Positions 44,901 to 54,709 are shown, counted from the stretch's first letter. The stretch is 64,000 bases of DNA from Owenia fusiformis (GCA_903813345.2 CAIIXF020000009.1:6878030-6942029); one strand, 5' to 3'. The notes: generated by a model not told the origin, from the sequence alone. A program made the numbers and translations.

Positions 44901-45995
44901 ATCGGCTTTTCCAATTCTATATTTAGCTCAGTAGTTGTAATCTCCATGGAAATGATTCCTAACTTCAGTCAGCCATTTTGGATAATTTACACTTGATAGA
45001 ACGCAAAACAACTGGACACTTGGGCACTGCCAGAATCAAATTAATCACTCTGTGGAAAAGATGCAAATGTGAAATCGCAGCTTTAAAGATATTAAGATTG
45101 ACCAGCGTATAAGGAAAGGACATTGATTGTGAGAGATAACTGATAGGCAATGTTTATATACAGATACTGAATAAGCTACAAGACTTACCCATCAAAACAT
45201 TTAGCCATGTCAGGGTATTAGATTCCAGCTGTGTACAATAACATAAAATAAATATCTACATGTACCAACAGACAGTACATCACACATACTCCATAACAAG
45301 ATACATTTACTGTTTATAAAATCATGCCAAGCCCTTGGAGGTTAAGATCTGATTAACTTTGTGTTTATTATGGAAAATGCCGTAATTATGAATCAGGTTT
45401 GATCAGGAATTGAGCAACAACATCATAACTGTAACACCTCATCCTTCAGAGCGTCTAGGAGAATTCCCATCACGCCAGTGGAAACAGATAAGATACTAGC
45501 TGTCGATTGGTCAGTTTGGGATTAACCGATGATATTATATAATATTGTGTTTCTCATCAGGTCCGTCATACAATTGAATCATACTGGACAAAGAGGAGTA
45601 AGCAGTGAGGCAACAGTTTATGGATCTAATCTAAAGTTATAATTGTACCATACTGGACCATACCTTGGATGATAAGCAATCAAATATACAATTTGTATAA
45701 CACAAAACCATTTAATTTGATAACTGATTTTATTGAAAGATCTTGCTACTGTGTAGATGGTAACTGAGGCAGTTATACAGAATCAGTTGACTGTTTTCTG
45801 AGGATCAGAATATTACTCGAATTTTCACTCAACTGAGGAACTTATATCTGAAAATTTTCTAAATCTGGAGATTTTCGGGGAAAACATTAAGACACCTTCA
45901 GACTTTGATAGGATATCATAAGACTCTACATTACCAGCAAGAATAGGCGAGAATAACACAATAGCTTCTGGATGCCTCATGTCTTGTATATCGCT
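41981..45995. other. Intergenic stretch between the two genes
   Basis: Mostly unannotated. 43682-43836 is a 79-bp unit repeated twice (GTAATGCACATATTACTGAC). A 58-codon frame from an ATG at 42957 to TAG at 43132 has protein-like composition but no domain and no acceptor. The sequence just before 45996 should hold the 5' leader and promoter of the next gene; no TATA box stands out. Confidence 0.4.
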
Positions 45996-46163
45996 ATGGC
46001 AACAGGACAGAGTGAGGCTGAGGACAAGCTAGGGCTTGTGGAGCGACGTCCCTGGTGCTGTGCGCTGAATCCGGCCAACCGTTGCTCCTTGGCAACTGCC
46101 GAAGATTTTGATATTCCAGAAACCCCAGAGATTGACAGAACGCCAAAGTCGATCAAAAGTATG
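45996..46163 (+). CDS. First coding exon of an unrecognised gene
   Basis: It has 56 codons ending in phase 0 at ATG followed by GTAAGT, a consensus donor. I start at 45996 because its context (GCTATGGCA) is good; an upstream in-frame ATG at 45972 has a poor context, and the frame is closed shortly before that by TAA. Visible features: EAEDKLGLVERRPWCC, then NPANRCSLATAEDFDIPETP, an acidic, proline- and threonine-containing segment ending TPKSIKSM. There is no signal peptide or membrane span, so the N terminus looks cytosolic or intrinsically disordered. The next exon is probably 63910. Codon use is GC-richer than the flanks, as expected for real coding sequence. I do not recognise the family. 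Confidence 0.65.
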
Positions 46164-46344
46164 GTAAGTTAGAGTTTAAGATTTTGATCAGCCGTTTAAG
46201 AGGGAAGATAGCAATTAGTGATCCTGTTTAGAAACTGTCTTTAGCTGTGTTAAGGTTACTAACAGTGTTATATGTAATATAATTTAGTAAAATCTGTTTT
46301 ATTAAACACTACTGAGACTCAGGACTCAAAAGTGTTCACATTAG
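46164..46344 (+). other. Start of a long intron (about 17.7 kb)
   Basis: From the GTAAGT at 46164 to the acceptor at 63909, no other exon could be supported on the + strand. The LTR element begins at 46345 inside a GTGTTCACATTAG dispersed-repeat word. Confidence 0.5.
46341..46344. other. Target-site duplication, left (TTAG)
   Basis: TTAG directly before TGTTAC of the left LTR matches TTAG directly after GTAACA of the right LTR. An extra A could make it five if the LTR were read as ending in AAC, but TG..CA ends favour four. Confidence 0.85.
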
Positions 46345-47174
46345 TGTTACGTACGAAAATAACAGAAGGTAAAAACAGCAATTAAAATATGATAACAATA
46401 TATTTATATTTTGAAAACTAAATAATATAACAATAATATAAAGGAGATTTAATACTTATGTGATGTCCAATCAATGATACGGCTTATTCTTGATGTCGAT
46501 AAATATCCTTAACGATCCTCGAGAATGTTCCAGATCACGAAAGTTTCAATAATCGTTCATAGTTCTCCAATGTTTGTAATAATCCAATAATGTTCGTCGT
46601 AATCCTATAATGTTCGTATCCAATAATGTTTGACGATAATCCACAAATGTTTAATGATATTCCGCAAATGTTTATGATAATCCGCAAATGTTTATGATAA
46701 TCCACGAATGTATATGACAATCCGTATATAGTGTGTGTTGTAATATATGTCCATATAAAGTTCTCAGGTTGTATGTTTGTAGTGTTATAAATGTTCCCAC
46801 AGTAGGTGTCTATAATATTCCGCTAAGAAGATGTCCTTTTGATAAACTTTGAAATTCTGCTGACAGTCCAAATCAGCTCTCTCATTATATAGTGCAAAGG
46901 CATAGTCCAGATGTTTCAAGAAGTTACGATTTCTAGAAAATAACACTGATTGGACATCTTAAGTCACATGATTCAATCTTGATTAAATGATTACAGTTCC
47001 AGTACTTTCTAGAAGGCCAAGAGTTAATGAGTCATTCAGTTCAGTTATGTTTACAAGATATAATGTCATTGTGACCTTGACTTGACCTAAGATCTCTAAT
47101 GAAGATCAGTTACAGTATATGCATATTGATAAACTAAACTTAATGTGAATATAATAGAATATAATACTGTAACA
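46345..47174 (-). repeat. 3' LTR of the Gmr1-like element
   Basis: 830 bp, bounded by the perfect inverted hexamers TGTTAC and GTAACA. The interior carries a degenerate subrepeat of about 19-20 bp (CCGCAAATGTTTATGATAAT and variants) between about 46545 and 46725. Only this LTR and its twin hold the word; it could be an enhancer-like array. Confidence 0.95.
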
Positions 47175-47186
47175 CCTCCCTCCTTT
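47175..47186 (-). promoter_or_regulatory. Polypurine tract
   Basis: On the minus strand, AAAGGAGGGAGG directly abuts the 3' LTR, the expected primer for plus-strand synthesis. Confidence 0.9.
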
Positions 47187-47437
47187 AAAGAAAAGTTTTG
47201 AATACAATGAAAAACTTTTACAATAATATCTGGTGTAGCGAGGGTTACAATTTTTTTAAAGATGAGGTTGAGACTTACATAACATTTGTTTACAATAGTC
47301 AAATACAATAAAAAACATATTACAATAATATTATCAAATCACACTCTAAGTACAATCCTTTTATTATATCATCACATTGCCTTAGGCAAATGCAGTATAA
47401 GTCAAATAGCCTCTTAAAAATAGAGACATAAGAGACA
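47187..47437 (-). other. 3' untranslated part of the retrotransposon
   Basis: 251 bases between the Gag-Pol stop and the polypurine tract. There is no room for an env gene and none is seen. Confidence 0.7.
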
Positions 47438-50400
47438 TTACACTCTTGAAAGAGTGTCAGCAATTAAATTATCCTTGCCTTTGATGTGTCGTATGTCAAG
47501 ATTGTACTCTGACAATAACAGACTCCACCTCAACAATCTACGATTTTTGTTCTTCATTCTATGAAGGAATGTCAGCGGATTATGGTCAGTAAATACAGTA
47601 ACTGCATGAACTGGTGAACTAACATATACTTCAAAATGCTGTAATGACAGAAGTAATGCTAGACATTCCTTTTCTATGGTGGAGTAGTTTTTCTGATGCT
47701 TATCAAATTTCTTTGAATAATAACACACTGGATGATCAATACCATCCTTTTCTTGTAATAGGACAGCCCCCATTCCTACATCAGAAGCATCTACTTGAAT
47801 TTTGAATGGCTTGCTAAAATCAGGTGCAACAAGCACTGGTTCTTCACTTAGTATGGCCTTGATTTTATCAAAGGCTGTATGACATTGCTCAGACCACACA
47901 TATTTGATGTTTTTCCCAAGTAAATTGGTCAATGGAAGAGCAATTGAAGAGAAATTTGGACAAAACTTCCTATAAAAGCCAGCCATTCCAAGACTTCTCA
48001 TTAATTCTTTCTTGTTAGTAGGAGCTGGGAGTTGTGTAATTGATTCCACTTTGGCACTCACTGGTTTGACCTGCCCCTGACCTACCACATGGCCCAGATA
48101 TTCAACTGTGGCTTTACAAAATTCACTTTTAGCCAAATTGATTGTTAAATTGGCCAGAGAAATTCTTTCAAACAACTTACGCAGTAAACACATGTGTTCA
48201 TCAAAAGTGTCAGAATAGACAATTACATCATCGATGTATACACCAGTGTTTTTGAGATCTGCTAATAAGCTGTTCATCATTCTTTGAAATGTGGCAGGTG
48301 CATTTTTCATACCAAATGGCATAACCTTAAATTGGTACAAACCATCAGGAGTAACAAAGGCAGATACCTGTTTTGCTCTTTCAGTTAATGGAACCCCTAG
48401 GAATCCTTTGAGGAGATCAAATTTACTGACATATTTAGCAGTTCCAATTTTGTCAATACAGTCGTCAATTCGTGGTATTGGATAAGAATCGGTCTTTGTT
48501 ACTCGATTCACCTTGATATAATTAACCACTAGCCTACGTCCACCGTTTGATTTTGGAACAATGAAAGCAGGTGAACTCCATGGGCTATTGCTCTTTTCAA
48601 TTATGTCATTTTCTAACATATAATTGACCTCAGCTCTCAAATCTTCAGATTTTGATGGATTAACTCTATAAGCATGTTGCTTAATAGGGGTTACATCTTG
48701 GACTTCAACATCATGATAAGCTATAGATGTCTTAGTCGGTACATCAGAGAAGATATCAGTGAACTCATGAATTAATTCTGTGACTTGTTGTTTTTGATCA
48801 TTTGTCACATGGTGCAATTTATGTTCTAGATTTGATAATACTTCAGAGTTCTTTAACCTAGACAAACCTTTGATATCTTCATAGTCTAAATCAGTATAAG
48901 TGATATCATCTGAATCTTGTAGATCAGTTTCTTTTACAAGGGCAGGTGCCAAAGTGACTACAGGTTTAACTGAGCCAGGCTCTTTGTCTGGCTCAAAGTA
49001 CATTTTCATCATATTGATGTGACACAGTTGTGTTTCTTTGCGCCTATCTGGAGTTTTGACAATATAATTGAGGTCATTGACCTTGGAATCCACTACATAA
49101 GGACCATAGAATTTTGCCTGTAATGGATTTGTCTGAAGTGGCAGCAATATAAGAACTTTGTCACCTGGCTGGAAAGATCTTTCTTTGACTTTTCTGTCAT
49201 ACCAAGTTTTCATTTTATCTTGGCTATTTAGCAAATTTTCTTTGGCTATTTCACAAGCCTTTGATAGGCGCTCTTTAAACCCAGTGACATAGTTCAGCAG
49301 ATTAAACTTTTCAGTTTCTGACAGCCACTTTTCTTTGAGCAATTTAAGTGGACCACGCACAGAATGACCAAATACTAGCTCAAATGGACTGAACCCTAAT
49401 GATTCTTGCTTAGCCTCTCTGGTAGCAAACAGAAGCAAGGGTATGCCCTCATCCCAGTCTTTCTCATATTCAAAACAGAAAGCTCTGATCATGGTCTTAA
49501 GCGTCTGATGGTAACGCTCTAGAGCTCCTTGAGACTCTGGGTGATAGGCACTTGACTTACACTGTTTGATACCCAAGGTATCCATGACTTGTTGGAATAA
49601 GCCTGACATGAAATTTGAGCCCTGATCAGACTGGAGATCTTTTGGCAGTCCAACTAAGGTGAAAAATTTGATGAGTGATTTCACTATGTTTTTGGCTTTG
49701 ATATTTCTAAGTGGAATCGCTTCTGGAAACCGTGTGGCCATACAAAGAATAGTGAGTAAATATTGATTACCAGATTTTGTTTTTGGTAATGGACCAACAC
49801 AGTCAATAAGAACCTTACTAAATGGTTCATCGAATGCAGGTATAGGGTGTAAAGGAGCAGTTGGAATTTTCTGGTTAGGTTTCCCTACCATTTGACATGT
49901 ATGACAAGACCTACAATACTCTTGGACATCTTGTTTTAATTTGGGCCAATAGAAATGATTGAGTATTTTATGGTATGTTTTAGTTACTCCTAAATGACCT
50001 GCCATGGGAGAATCATGAGCTAGACTCAAGATTTCCTTATGATATGATTTTGGGACAACAATTTGATGTACAATTGCCCAATCATCTTCAGGGGAAGCTT
50101 CAGGGGGTCTCCACTTTCGCATTAATATGCCATCCTTTTTGTAGAAACAAACAGGGACCTTGACAGCTTCATCAATAGTAAGACATCTTTTATGAAGATC
50201 AATGAGTGATGGATCATGCTCTTGTTCATAAATTAACATGTGTTTTGAATGAGGATCATTTTTCAAAGAATCACTATCAGAAATAGAGGATGAAACCTCA
50301 GAACTAGAAGAGGATGAAACCTCAGAACAAGGAGGGGATGAAACCTCATGAACACTAGCAGAAGAAGATGAAACTTCATCAGAACTAGCAAGAGCGGGCG

Positions 50401-52429
50401 AAACCGCATTAAAATAGTGATCCTGCTCAGAAGGTGAATCACCCCTGGCAATAGGCTTTTTCAATGAAGAATATGCCTCATTAGATCGCTGCTTGGCTTG
50501 AACAATAGGCTGTTTCAATGAAGAATTTGCCTTTAGAATAGGATAAGGACCATCTTTAACAAGTGGTGAGTGACATTCATCATCAAACAAGGAGCTTAAA
50601 AACCCACTATCAAAGTCATCTCCCACAGACGAATCCCCGCTATTAGCTAACTTTTTAGCCATAGCCCTAGTAACAGCACAAGCAGGATATATATCAGAGT
50701 CCTCTTGGACAGAATCCTCAATAGAACAAGGCTGATCAGAAACAATGGGGTCTAATGATACCTTACCCCCAGCTAAATCATTGCCTAAAAGCAATGCGAC
50801 TCCTTCAACAGGAAGTTGTGGCCTAACACCAACAATAACTGGCCCTTTGACTAACTCTGATGTGATATGAATACGATGGAGGGGAACTTTAGTAAATCCT
50901 AATTCAATGCCTTGCATCAAAATATGGGTACCTGTGAATGACTCCTCAGATAAAGGAAGAACACCTTCTAACAACAAGGTCTGAGATGCACCCGTGTCTC
51001 TAAGAATCTTAACTGGCTTTGAATTGGTATCATCACTTGACAGTGACACAGATCCTTCCGACATGAAAGGCTTATAATCCTCCATAATATCACTATGAGT
51101 AGATTTCTCAGTATGAGTATATGAATCCCAAACAATGGGCTTTCTTGAAATGGGAACTGTAGCACAACCATTTGAATGAGCAGAACCAGACATCTCTCTT
51201 CTATTCTTAATCCTATAGCATTCAGAAATAAGATGACCAGGCTTTTTACAATAATTACAGGTGACGTTTGATTTTGGACCTGAAGAATTTGATTGATCTG
51301 ATTTTGAGCTAGAACTCGGTGTTGAATGAGACTGGTCTTTTGCTTTGTTTGATGTATTTGATGATGAGGACTGATTTGATTTAGAGTCATATGAAGGTTT
51401 GTTACCCTGATAACCTCTAAAGTTTGAGTTAGGATTACCTTTGATAAAACTACCCTTATGAGTAAGAGCATAATCATCAGACAGGGTGGCAGCTTGACTT
51501 AAAGTTTCTACCTTGTGTTCATCTAAGTAAGTTCTAATGTGATACTGAACACAGTTTTTAAATTGTTCTATTAGCATAAGCTCTCTGAGCTTTTTAAACT
51601 CTTCAGATACATCTTTAGAGACAAGCCACCTGTCAAAAAGCTGCTCTTGCTCTCTAGCAAACTCAACATGGGTTTGGTCACTCTGTTTGTGGGTATTTCT
51701 AAATTTTTGTCTGTAAGCTTCTGGTACTAGTTCATAAGCTTTAAGAATTGCATTTTTAACTAGGTCATAATCAGAGCATACTTCTCCTGAGAGAGAGGCA
51801 AATATTTCACTTGCTTTACCAATGAATACACTCTGGAGCATAACTGGCCATGCAGATTTAGGCCAGTCTAGGCTCTGAGCAACCTTTTCAAAATGTGTAA
51901 AGTATTTATCAACATTTTTCTCTTGAAATTTAGGAACAAATTTGAGAAATTTTGAAGCGTCAAACCTATTTTCAAAATGTTGATGCATAGTAGCATGTTC
52001 CTCAGTTTTGGATTGAGCTTCTATCTCAAGACGTTTTAATTCAACTTCTTTTTCTTTTTGAATTTCTTGTTCTCTTAATCTTGTTTCTTGTTCTCTTAAT
52101 CTTATTTCCTTTTCATTTTGCAATTCTAATTCTTTTTCTCTCATTTCATTTTGTAATTTGAGTTCAAGCTCTCTCATTTGTAATTGCTGTTGAAATTCAG
52201 TAGGATCAACATGCTGGGTTGGCTCTACAGTAAGCTTTAATGCTTCTTCTGGTAATATTTCTTCCGCCACCAAATATGGCACCAGAATATTTTTTATTGC
52301 ACCTTTTCGGTATGAAGTTTTTACTGCCAAACCAACATGTTTTGCTAGTGCCAGAAGTTCAGTTTTCTTTAAACTGTCAAATTCCTCCAAAGAGGGCGAT
52401 TCTAAAAATGTCTCAACCTCAAAACTCAT
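47438..52429 (-). CDS. gag-pol: Gag-Pol polyprotein with integrase before reverse transcriptase
   Basis: One frame of 1663 residues, start ATG at 52429 (AAAATGA; two codons upstream in frame are TTG-AAA, not a start). In order: an N-terminal helical SAP-like stretch (about 10-55); a Glu/Lys/Arg coiled coil (about 85-140); capsid-like region (about 152-320); CCHC zinc knuckle CNYCKKPGHLISEC (391-404); aspartic protease DTGA (Asp478); a Ser-rich linker (about 676-722); integrase HHCC finger (His805, His812, Cys842, Cys845) and DDE core (Asp876, Asp935, Glu971, spacing D-x35-E); GPY/F module GPY (1109-1111); reverse transcriptase (about 1250-1440; Asp1338, YIDD 1398-1401); RNase H (about 1535-1663; Asp1547, TDHNP, ending ADTLSRV). 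All catalytic residues I looked for are present. Gag and Pol are fused with no frameshift, so proteolysis must release the parts. The order PR-INT-RT-RH is copia-like while the RT, the RNase H and the GPY/F module are Ty3/gypsy: the Gmr1 clade arrangement. Confidence 0.95.
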   Translation of the reverse strand: MSFEVETFLESPSLEEFDSLKKTELLALAKHVGLAVKTSYRKGAIKNILVPYLVAEEILPEEALKLTVEPTQHVDPTEFQQQLQMRELELKLQNEMREKELELQNEKEIRLREQETRLREQEIQKEKEVELKRLEIEAQSKTEEHATMHQHFENRFDASKFLKFVPKFQEKNVDKYFTHFEKVAQSLDWPKSAWPVMLQSVFIGKASEIFASLSGEVCSDYDLVKNAILKAYELVPEAYRQKFRNTHKQSDQTHVEFAREQEQLFDRWLVSKDVSEEFKKLRELMLIEQFKNCVQYHIRTYLDEHKVETLSQAATLSDDYALTHKGSFIKGNPNSNFRGYQGNKPSYDSKSNQSSSSNTSNKAKDQSHSTPSSSSKSDQSNSSGPKSNVTCNYCKKPGHLISECYRIKNRREMSGSAHSNGCATVPISRKPIVWDSYTHTEKSTHSDIMEDYKPFMSEGSVSLSSDDTNSKPVKILRDTGASQTLLLEGVLPLSEESFTGTHILMQGIELGFTKVPLHRIHITSELVKGPVIVGVRPQLPVEGVALLLGNDLAGGKVSLDPIVSDQPCSIEDSVQEDSDIYPACAVTRAMAKKLANSGDSSVGDDFDSGFLSSLFDDECHSPLVKDGPYPILKANSSLKQPIVQAKQRSNEAYSSLKKPIARGDSPSEQDHYFNAVSPALASSDEVSSSSASVHEVSSPPCSEVSSSSSSEVSSSISDSDSLKNDPHSKHMLIYEQEHDPSLIDLHKRCLTIDEAVKVPVCFYKKDGILMRKWRPPEASPEDDWAIVHQIVVPKSYHKEILSLAHDSPMAGHLGVTKTYHKILNHFYWPKLKQDVQEYCRSCHTCQMVGKPNQKIPTAPLHPIPAFDEPFSKVLIDCVGPLPKTKSGNQYLLTILCMATRFPEAIPLRNIKAKNIVKSLIKFFTLVGLPKDLQSDQGSNFMSGLFQQVMDTLGIKQCKSSAYHPESQGALERYHQTLKTMIRAFCFEYEKDWDEGIPLLLFATREAKQESLGFSPFELVFGHSVRGPLKLLKEKWLSETEKFNLLNYVTGFKERLSKACEIAKENLLNSQDKMKTWYDRKVKERSFQPGDKVLILLPLQTNPLQAKFYGPYVVDSKVNDLNYIVKTPDRRKETQLCHINMMKMYFEPDKEPGSVKPVVTLAPALVKETDLQDSDDITYTDLDYEDIKGLSRLKNSEVLSNLEHKLHHVTNDQKQQVTELIHEFTDIFSDVPTKTSIAYHDVEVQDVTPIKQHAYRVNPSKSEDLRAEVNYMLENDIIEKSNSPWSSPAFIVPKSNGGRRLVVNYIKVNRVTKTDSYPIPRIDDCIDKIGTAKYVSKFDLLKGFLGVPLTERAKQVSAFVTPDGLYQFKVMPFGMKNAPATFQRMMNSLLADLKNTGVYIDDVIVYSDTFDEHMCLLRKLFERISLANLTINLAKSEFCKATVEYLGHVVGQGQVKPVSAKVESITQLPAPTNKKELMRSLGMAGFYRKFCPNFSSIALPLTNLLGKNIKYVWSEQCHTAFDKIKAILSEEPVLVAPDFSKPFKIQVDASDVGMGAVLLQEKDGIDHPVCYYSKKFDKHQKNYSTIEKECLALLLSLQHFEVYVSSPVHAVTVFTDHNPLTFLHRMKNKNRRLLRWSLLLSEYNLDIRHIKGKDNLIADTLSRV

Positions 52430-52513
52430 TTTCAATTAATTGCTGTCTTCACACAATTTAAAATGTGAATTTCGAATTTTTGAAATATTTGTATTTCAGC
52501 TTGTTGTAGTTGT

Positions 52514-52531
52514 ATCCCGGACGAGCCCCCA
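52514..52531 (-). promoter_or_regulatory. Primer binding site, tRNA-Pro type
   Basis: Read on the minus strand, TGGGGGCTCGTCCGGGAT lies five bases inside the 5' LTR. It begins with TGG, the complement of a tRNA CCA end, and is the 18-nt tRNA-Pro primer site familiar from murine leukaemia virus-type retroviruses. Confidence 0.9.
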
Positions 52532-52536
52532 ATTTC

Positions 52537-53366
52537 TGTTACGTACGAAAATAACAGAAGGTAAAAACAGCAATTAAAATATGATAACAATATATTTATA
52601 TTTTGAAAACTAAATAATATAACAATAATATAAAGGAGATTTAATACTTATGTGATGTCCAATCAATGATACGGCTTATTCTTGATGTCGATAAATATCC
52701 TTAACGATCCTCGAGAATGTTCCAGATCACGAAAGTTTCAATAATCGTTCATAGTTCTCCAATGTTTGTAATAATCCAATAATGTTCGTCGTAATCCTAT
52801 AATGTTCGTATCCAATAATGTTTGACGATAATCCACAAATGTTTAATGATATTCCGCAAATGTTTATGATAATCCGCAAATGTTTATGATAATCCACGAA
52901 TGTATATGACAATCCGTATATAGTGTGTGTTGTAATATATGTCCATATAAAGTTCTCAGGTTGTATGTTTGTAGTGTTATAAATGTTCCCACAGTAGGTG
53001 TCTATAATATTCCGCTAAGAAGATGTCCTTTTGATAAACTTTGAAATTCTGCTGACAGTCCAAATCAGCTCTCTCATTATATAGTGCAAAGGCATAGTCC
53101 AGATGTTTCAAGAAGTTACGATTTCTAGAAAATAACACTGATTGGACATCTTAAGTCACATGATTCAATCTTGATTAAATGATTACAGTTCCAGTACTTT
53201 CTAGAAGGCCAAGAGTTAATGAGTCATTCAGTTCAGTTATGTTTACAAGATATAATGTCATTGTGACCTTGACTTGACCTAAGATCTCTAATGAAGATCA
53301 GTTACAGTATATGCATATTGATAAACTAAACTTAATGTGAATATAATAGAATATAATACTGTAACA
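52537..53366 (-). repeat. 5' LTR of the Gmr1-like element
   Basis: 830 bp, the same sequence as 46345-47174 as far as I can see by eye, displaced by exactly 6192 bases. It should hold the promoter for the element's RNA, transcribed leftward. Confidence 0.95.
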
Positions 53367-53370
53367 TTAG
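53367..53370. other. Target-site duplication, right (TTAG)
   Basis: Partner of 46341-46344. Removing the element rejoins GTGTTCACATTAG with GAGGTGTTCG, restoring a dispersed AGGTGTTC-type repeat. Confidence 0.85.
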
Positions 53371-54545
53371 GAGGTGTTCGCATTTCAAGGTTATTTAGCG
53401 ACATAAGAAGAAAAAGTGAAACCAAAAATGTTCAGAGTAGAGAAAAATTAAAGAGGTGTTCTAATATGAGAATTGTATTCATTCTTGGTAGACTGGGGCT
53501 AATATGTTAAAGTATAGCACTGTAAAGAAGCAGTGAATAATGTGATCTACTTTCATTTGGTACTATTTTATGATATGCTGTAATGACTAAGGTTGATCCC
53601 TTGATCGAACATGTATCGAAAAGAACGGCAGTATAGAAGTGATGTTTACCTGCGTTAAAGAGCAATAAATACATATATTGATTTCTAGCTCGGATGAAAA
53701 ATGATATTTTGAGAACACAAATTTAACTAGGAGAATATAGCCTTGACTGAGTCTACCAGTAGCAATAGGACCTAGAACGTAATAGGAAGTTTAGTAAAAC
53801 CTGTCTAACCTGTTCAAATTCTAAATTGACTCGCCAAATGTGTTTGGATTGACAGATATTCATACATTAGGTTAATTAACATGGTCGATGTATCTGATTA
53901 AATTAAATGAAAAAAGTGTTCACATTGAGAGGTGTTCAGACTGGAGAGGTGTTCAGATACAAATGTTTGGCTGTATTTCCCATAATCTTGGTTTGGGCAT
54001 AAAATCTGTTTGAGAGTTTTCTGTGATTTACATTTTACGGCAATTGTCGAAAGAATTATCCTTCAGAATTGGTCCATTATCTTCTCCTTTGTCTTTCTCT
54101 CTGTATTCTGGGGGGACTTGCGATCCAACAAATTTTGGACATTGATCGGCTAAAATGTAATGTTCTCTGTGAAGTGTGAATAAAATGTACCCGAAAAAGA
54201 CTGCTGTGTCCAAGATCCTGGAATTCCCCACAACTACTTCCTTCTACATTTTGACAAATAAAAGCTAAAAATAAATTTGGAAAAAACTAAAATGATGTCA
54301 TTTTGTATATTTGTTATTGAACAAGGAAGGAATGAATTACTTTAAGCCAGTCTTAGATTTGAGTAACGGTTTCAGTTTTCAATCATGAAAATTCATGTTT
54401 TCTGTAAATTGATATCGCGATGAATAACAAAGGGTTTTCGATTGAGGCTATAGGATTTATTATCTGATTAGTAAGAAATCAGACAGAAATGCGAAATTGG
54501 TCAATTTCACATGAATTTTTTTTAAATCAGTATAATTTCTAATTA
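53371..54545 (+). other. Intron continued, AGGTGTTC repeats
   Basis: AGGAGGTGTTCGCATTTCAAG at 53369 and GAGAGGTGTTCAGACTGGAG at about 53928 belong to the dispersed AGGTGTTC family. A 72-codon minus-strand frame (54028-54243) is discussed under findings. Confidence 0.5.
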
Positions 54546-54709
54546 CAGACCCATAGCCAATGGGGTTCTTTCAAAATCATGCAGTTTTCACCATTTTGAG
54601 CACTTTTCAAGTGATTTTAGCCATCTTTGGGCAAAAAGTGTCGAATGTGAACCCCCTTAGAAATTTCTGTAAAGTGAACCCCCTTTGGCAAAAGCTGGCT
54701 ACAGGCCTG
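54546..54709. mobile_element. MITE of the GTAGCCAG family
   Basis: CAGACCCATAGCCAATGG at the left and AGCTGGCTACAGGCCTG at the right, with AATTA duplicated (54541-54545 and 54710-54714). The interior contains TTTCAAAATCATGCAGTTTT, shared with 7561 and 26643. Confidence 0.85.

Larger units (their letters stand above)
46345..53366 (-). mobile_element. Complete Ty3/gypsy LTR retrotransposon, Gmr1-like
   Basis: The 7022-bp element lies on the minus strand. From its own 5' end: LTR (53366-52537), primer binding site (52531-52514), Gag-Pol frame (52429-47438), polypurine tract (47186-47175) and LTR (47174-46345). TTAG is duplicated at 46341-46344 and 53367-53370. The two LTRs are equal in length and read the same wherever I compared them, and the long frame has no stop or frameshift, so the insertion looks recent and may still be competent. 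It sits in an intron antisense to the host gene. Integrase lies upstream of reverse transcriptase, which places it with the Gmr1 clade. Confidence 0.95.

Noticed and set aside
45972-45995. Upstream ATG at 45972 as the start of the unrecognised gene
   Set aside because: Poor context (TGGATGC) compared with GCTATGG at 45996, and an in-frame TAA lies shortly upstream; the second ATG is preferred.
50968-51477. 169-codon second frame inside gag
   Set aside because: It is a shadow of the Gag frame, rich in Leu/Ile/Gln from the complement of Ser/Asn codons; no independent signals.
46345-53366. Possible env gene that would make this an endogenous retrovirus
   Set aside because: Only 251 bases separate the Gag-Pol stop from the polypurine tract, and no other long frame exists, so it is a retrotransposon.
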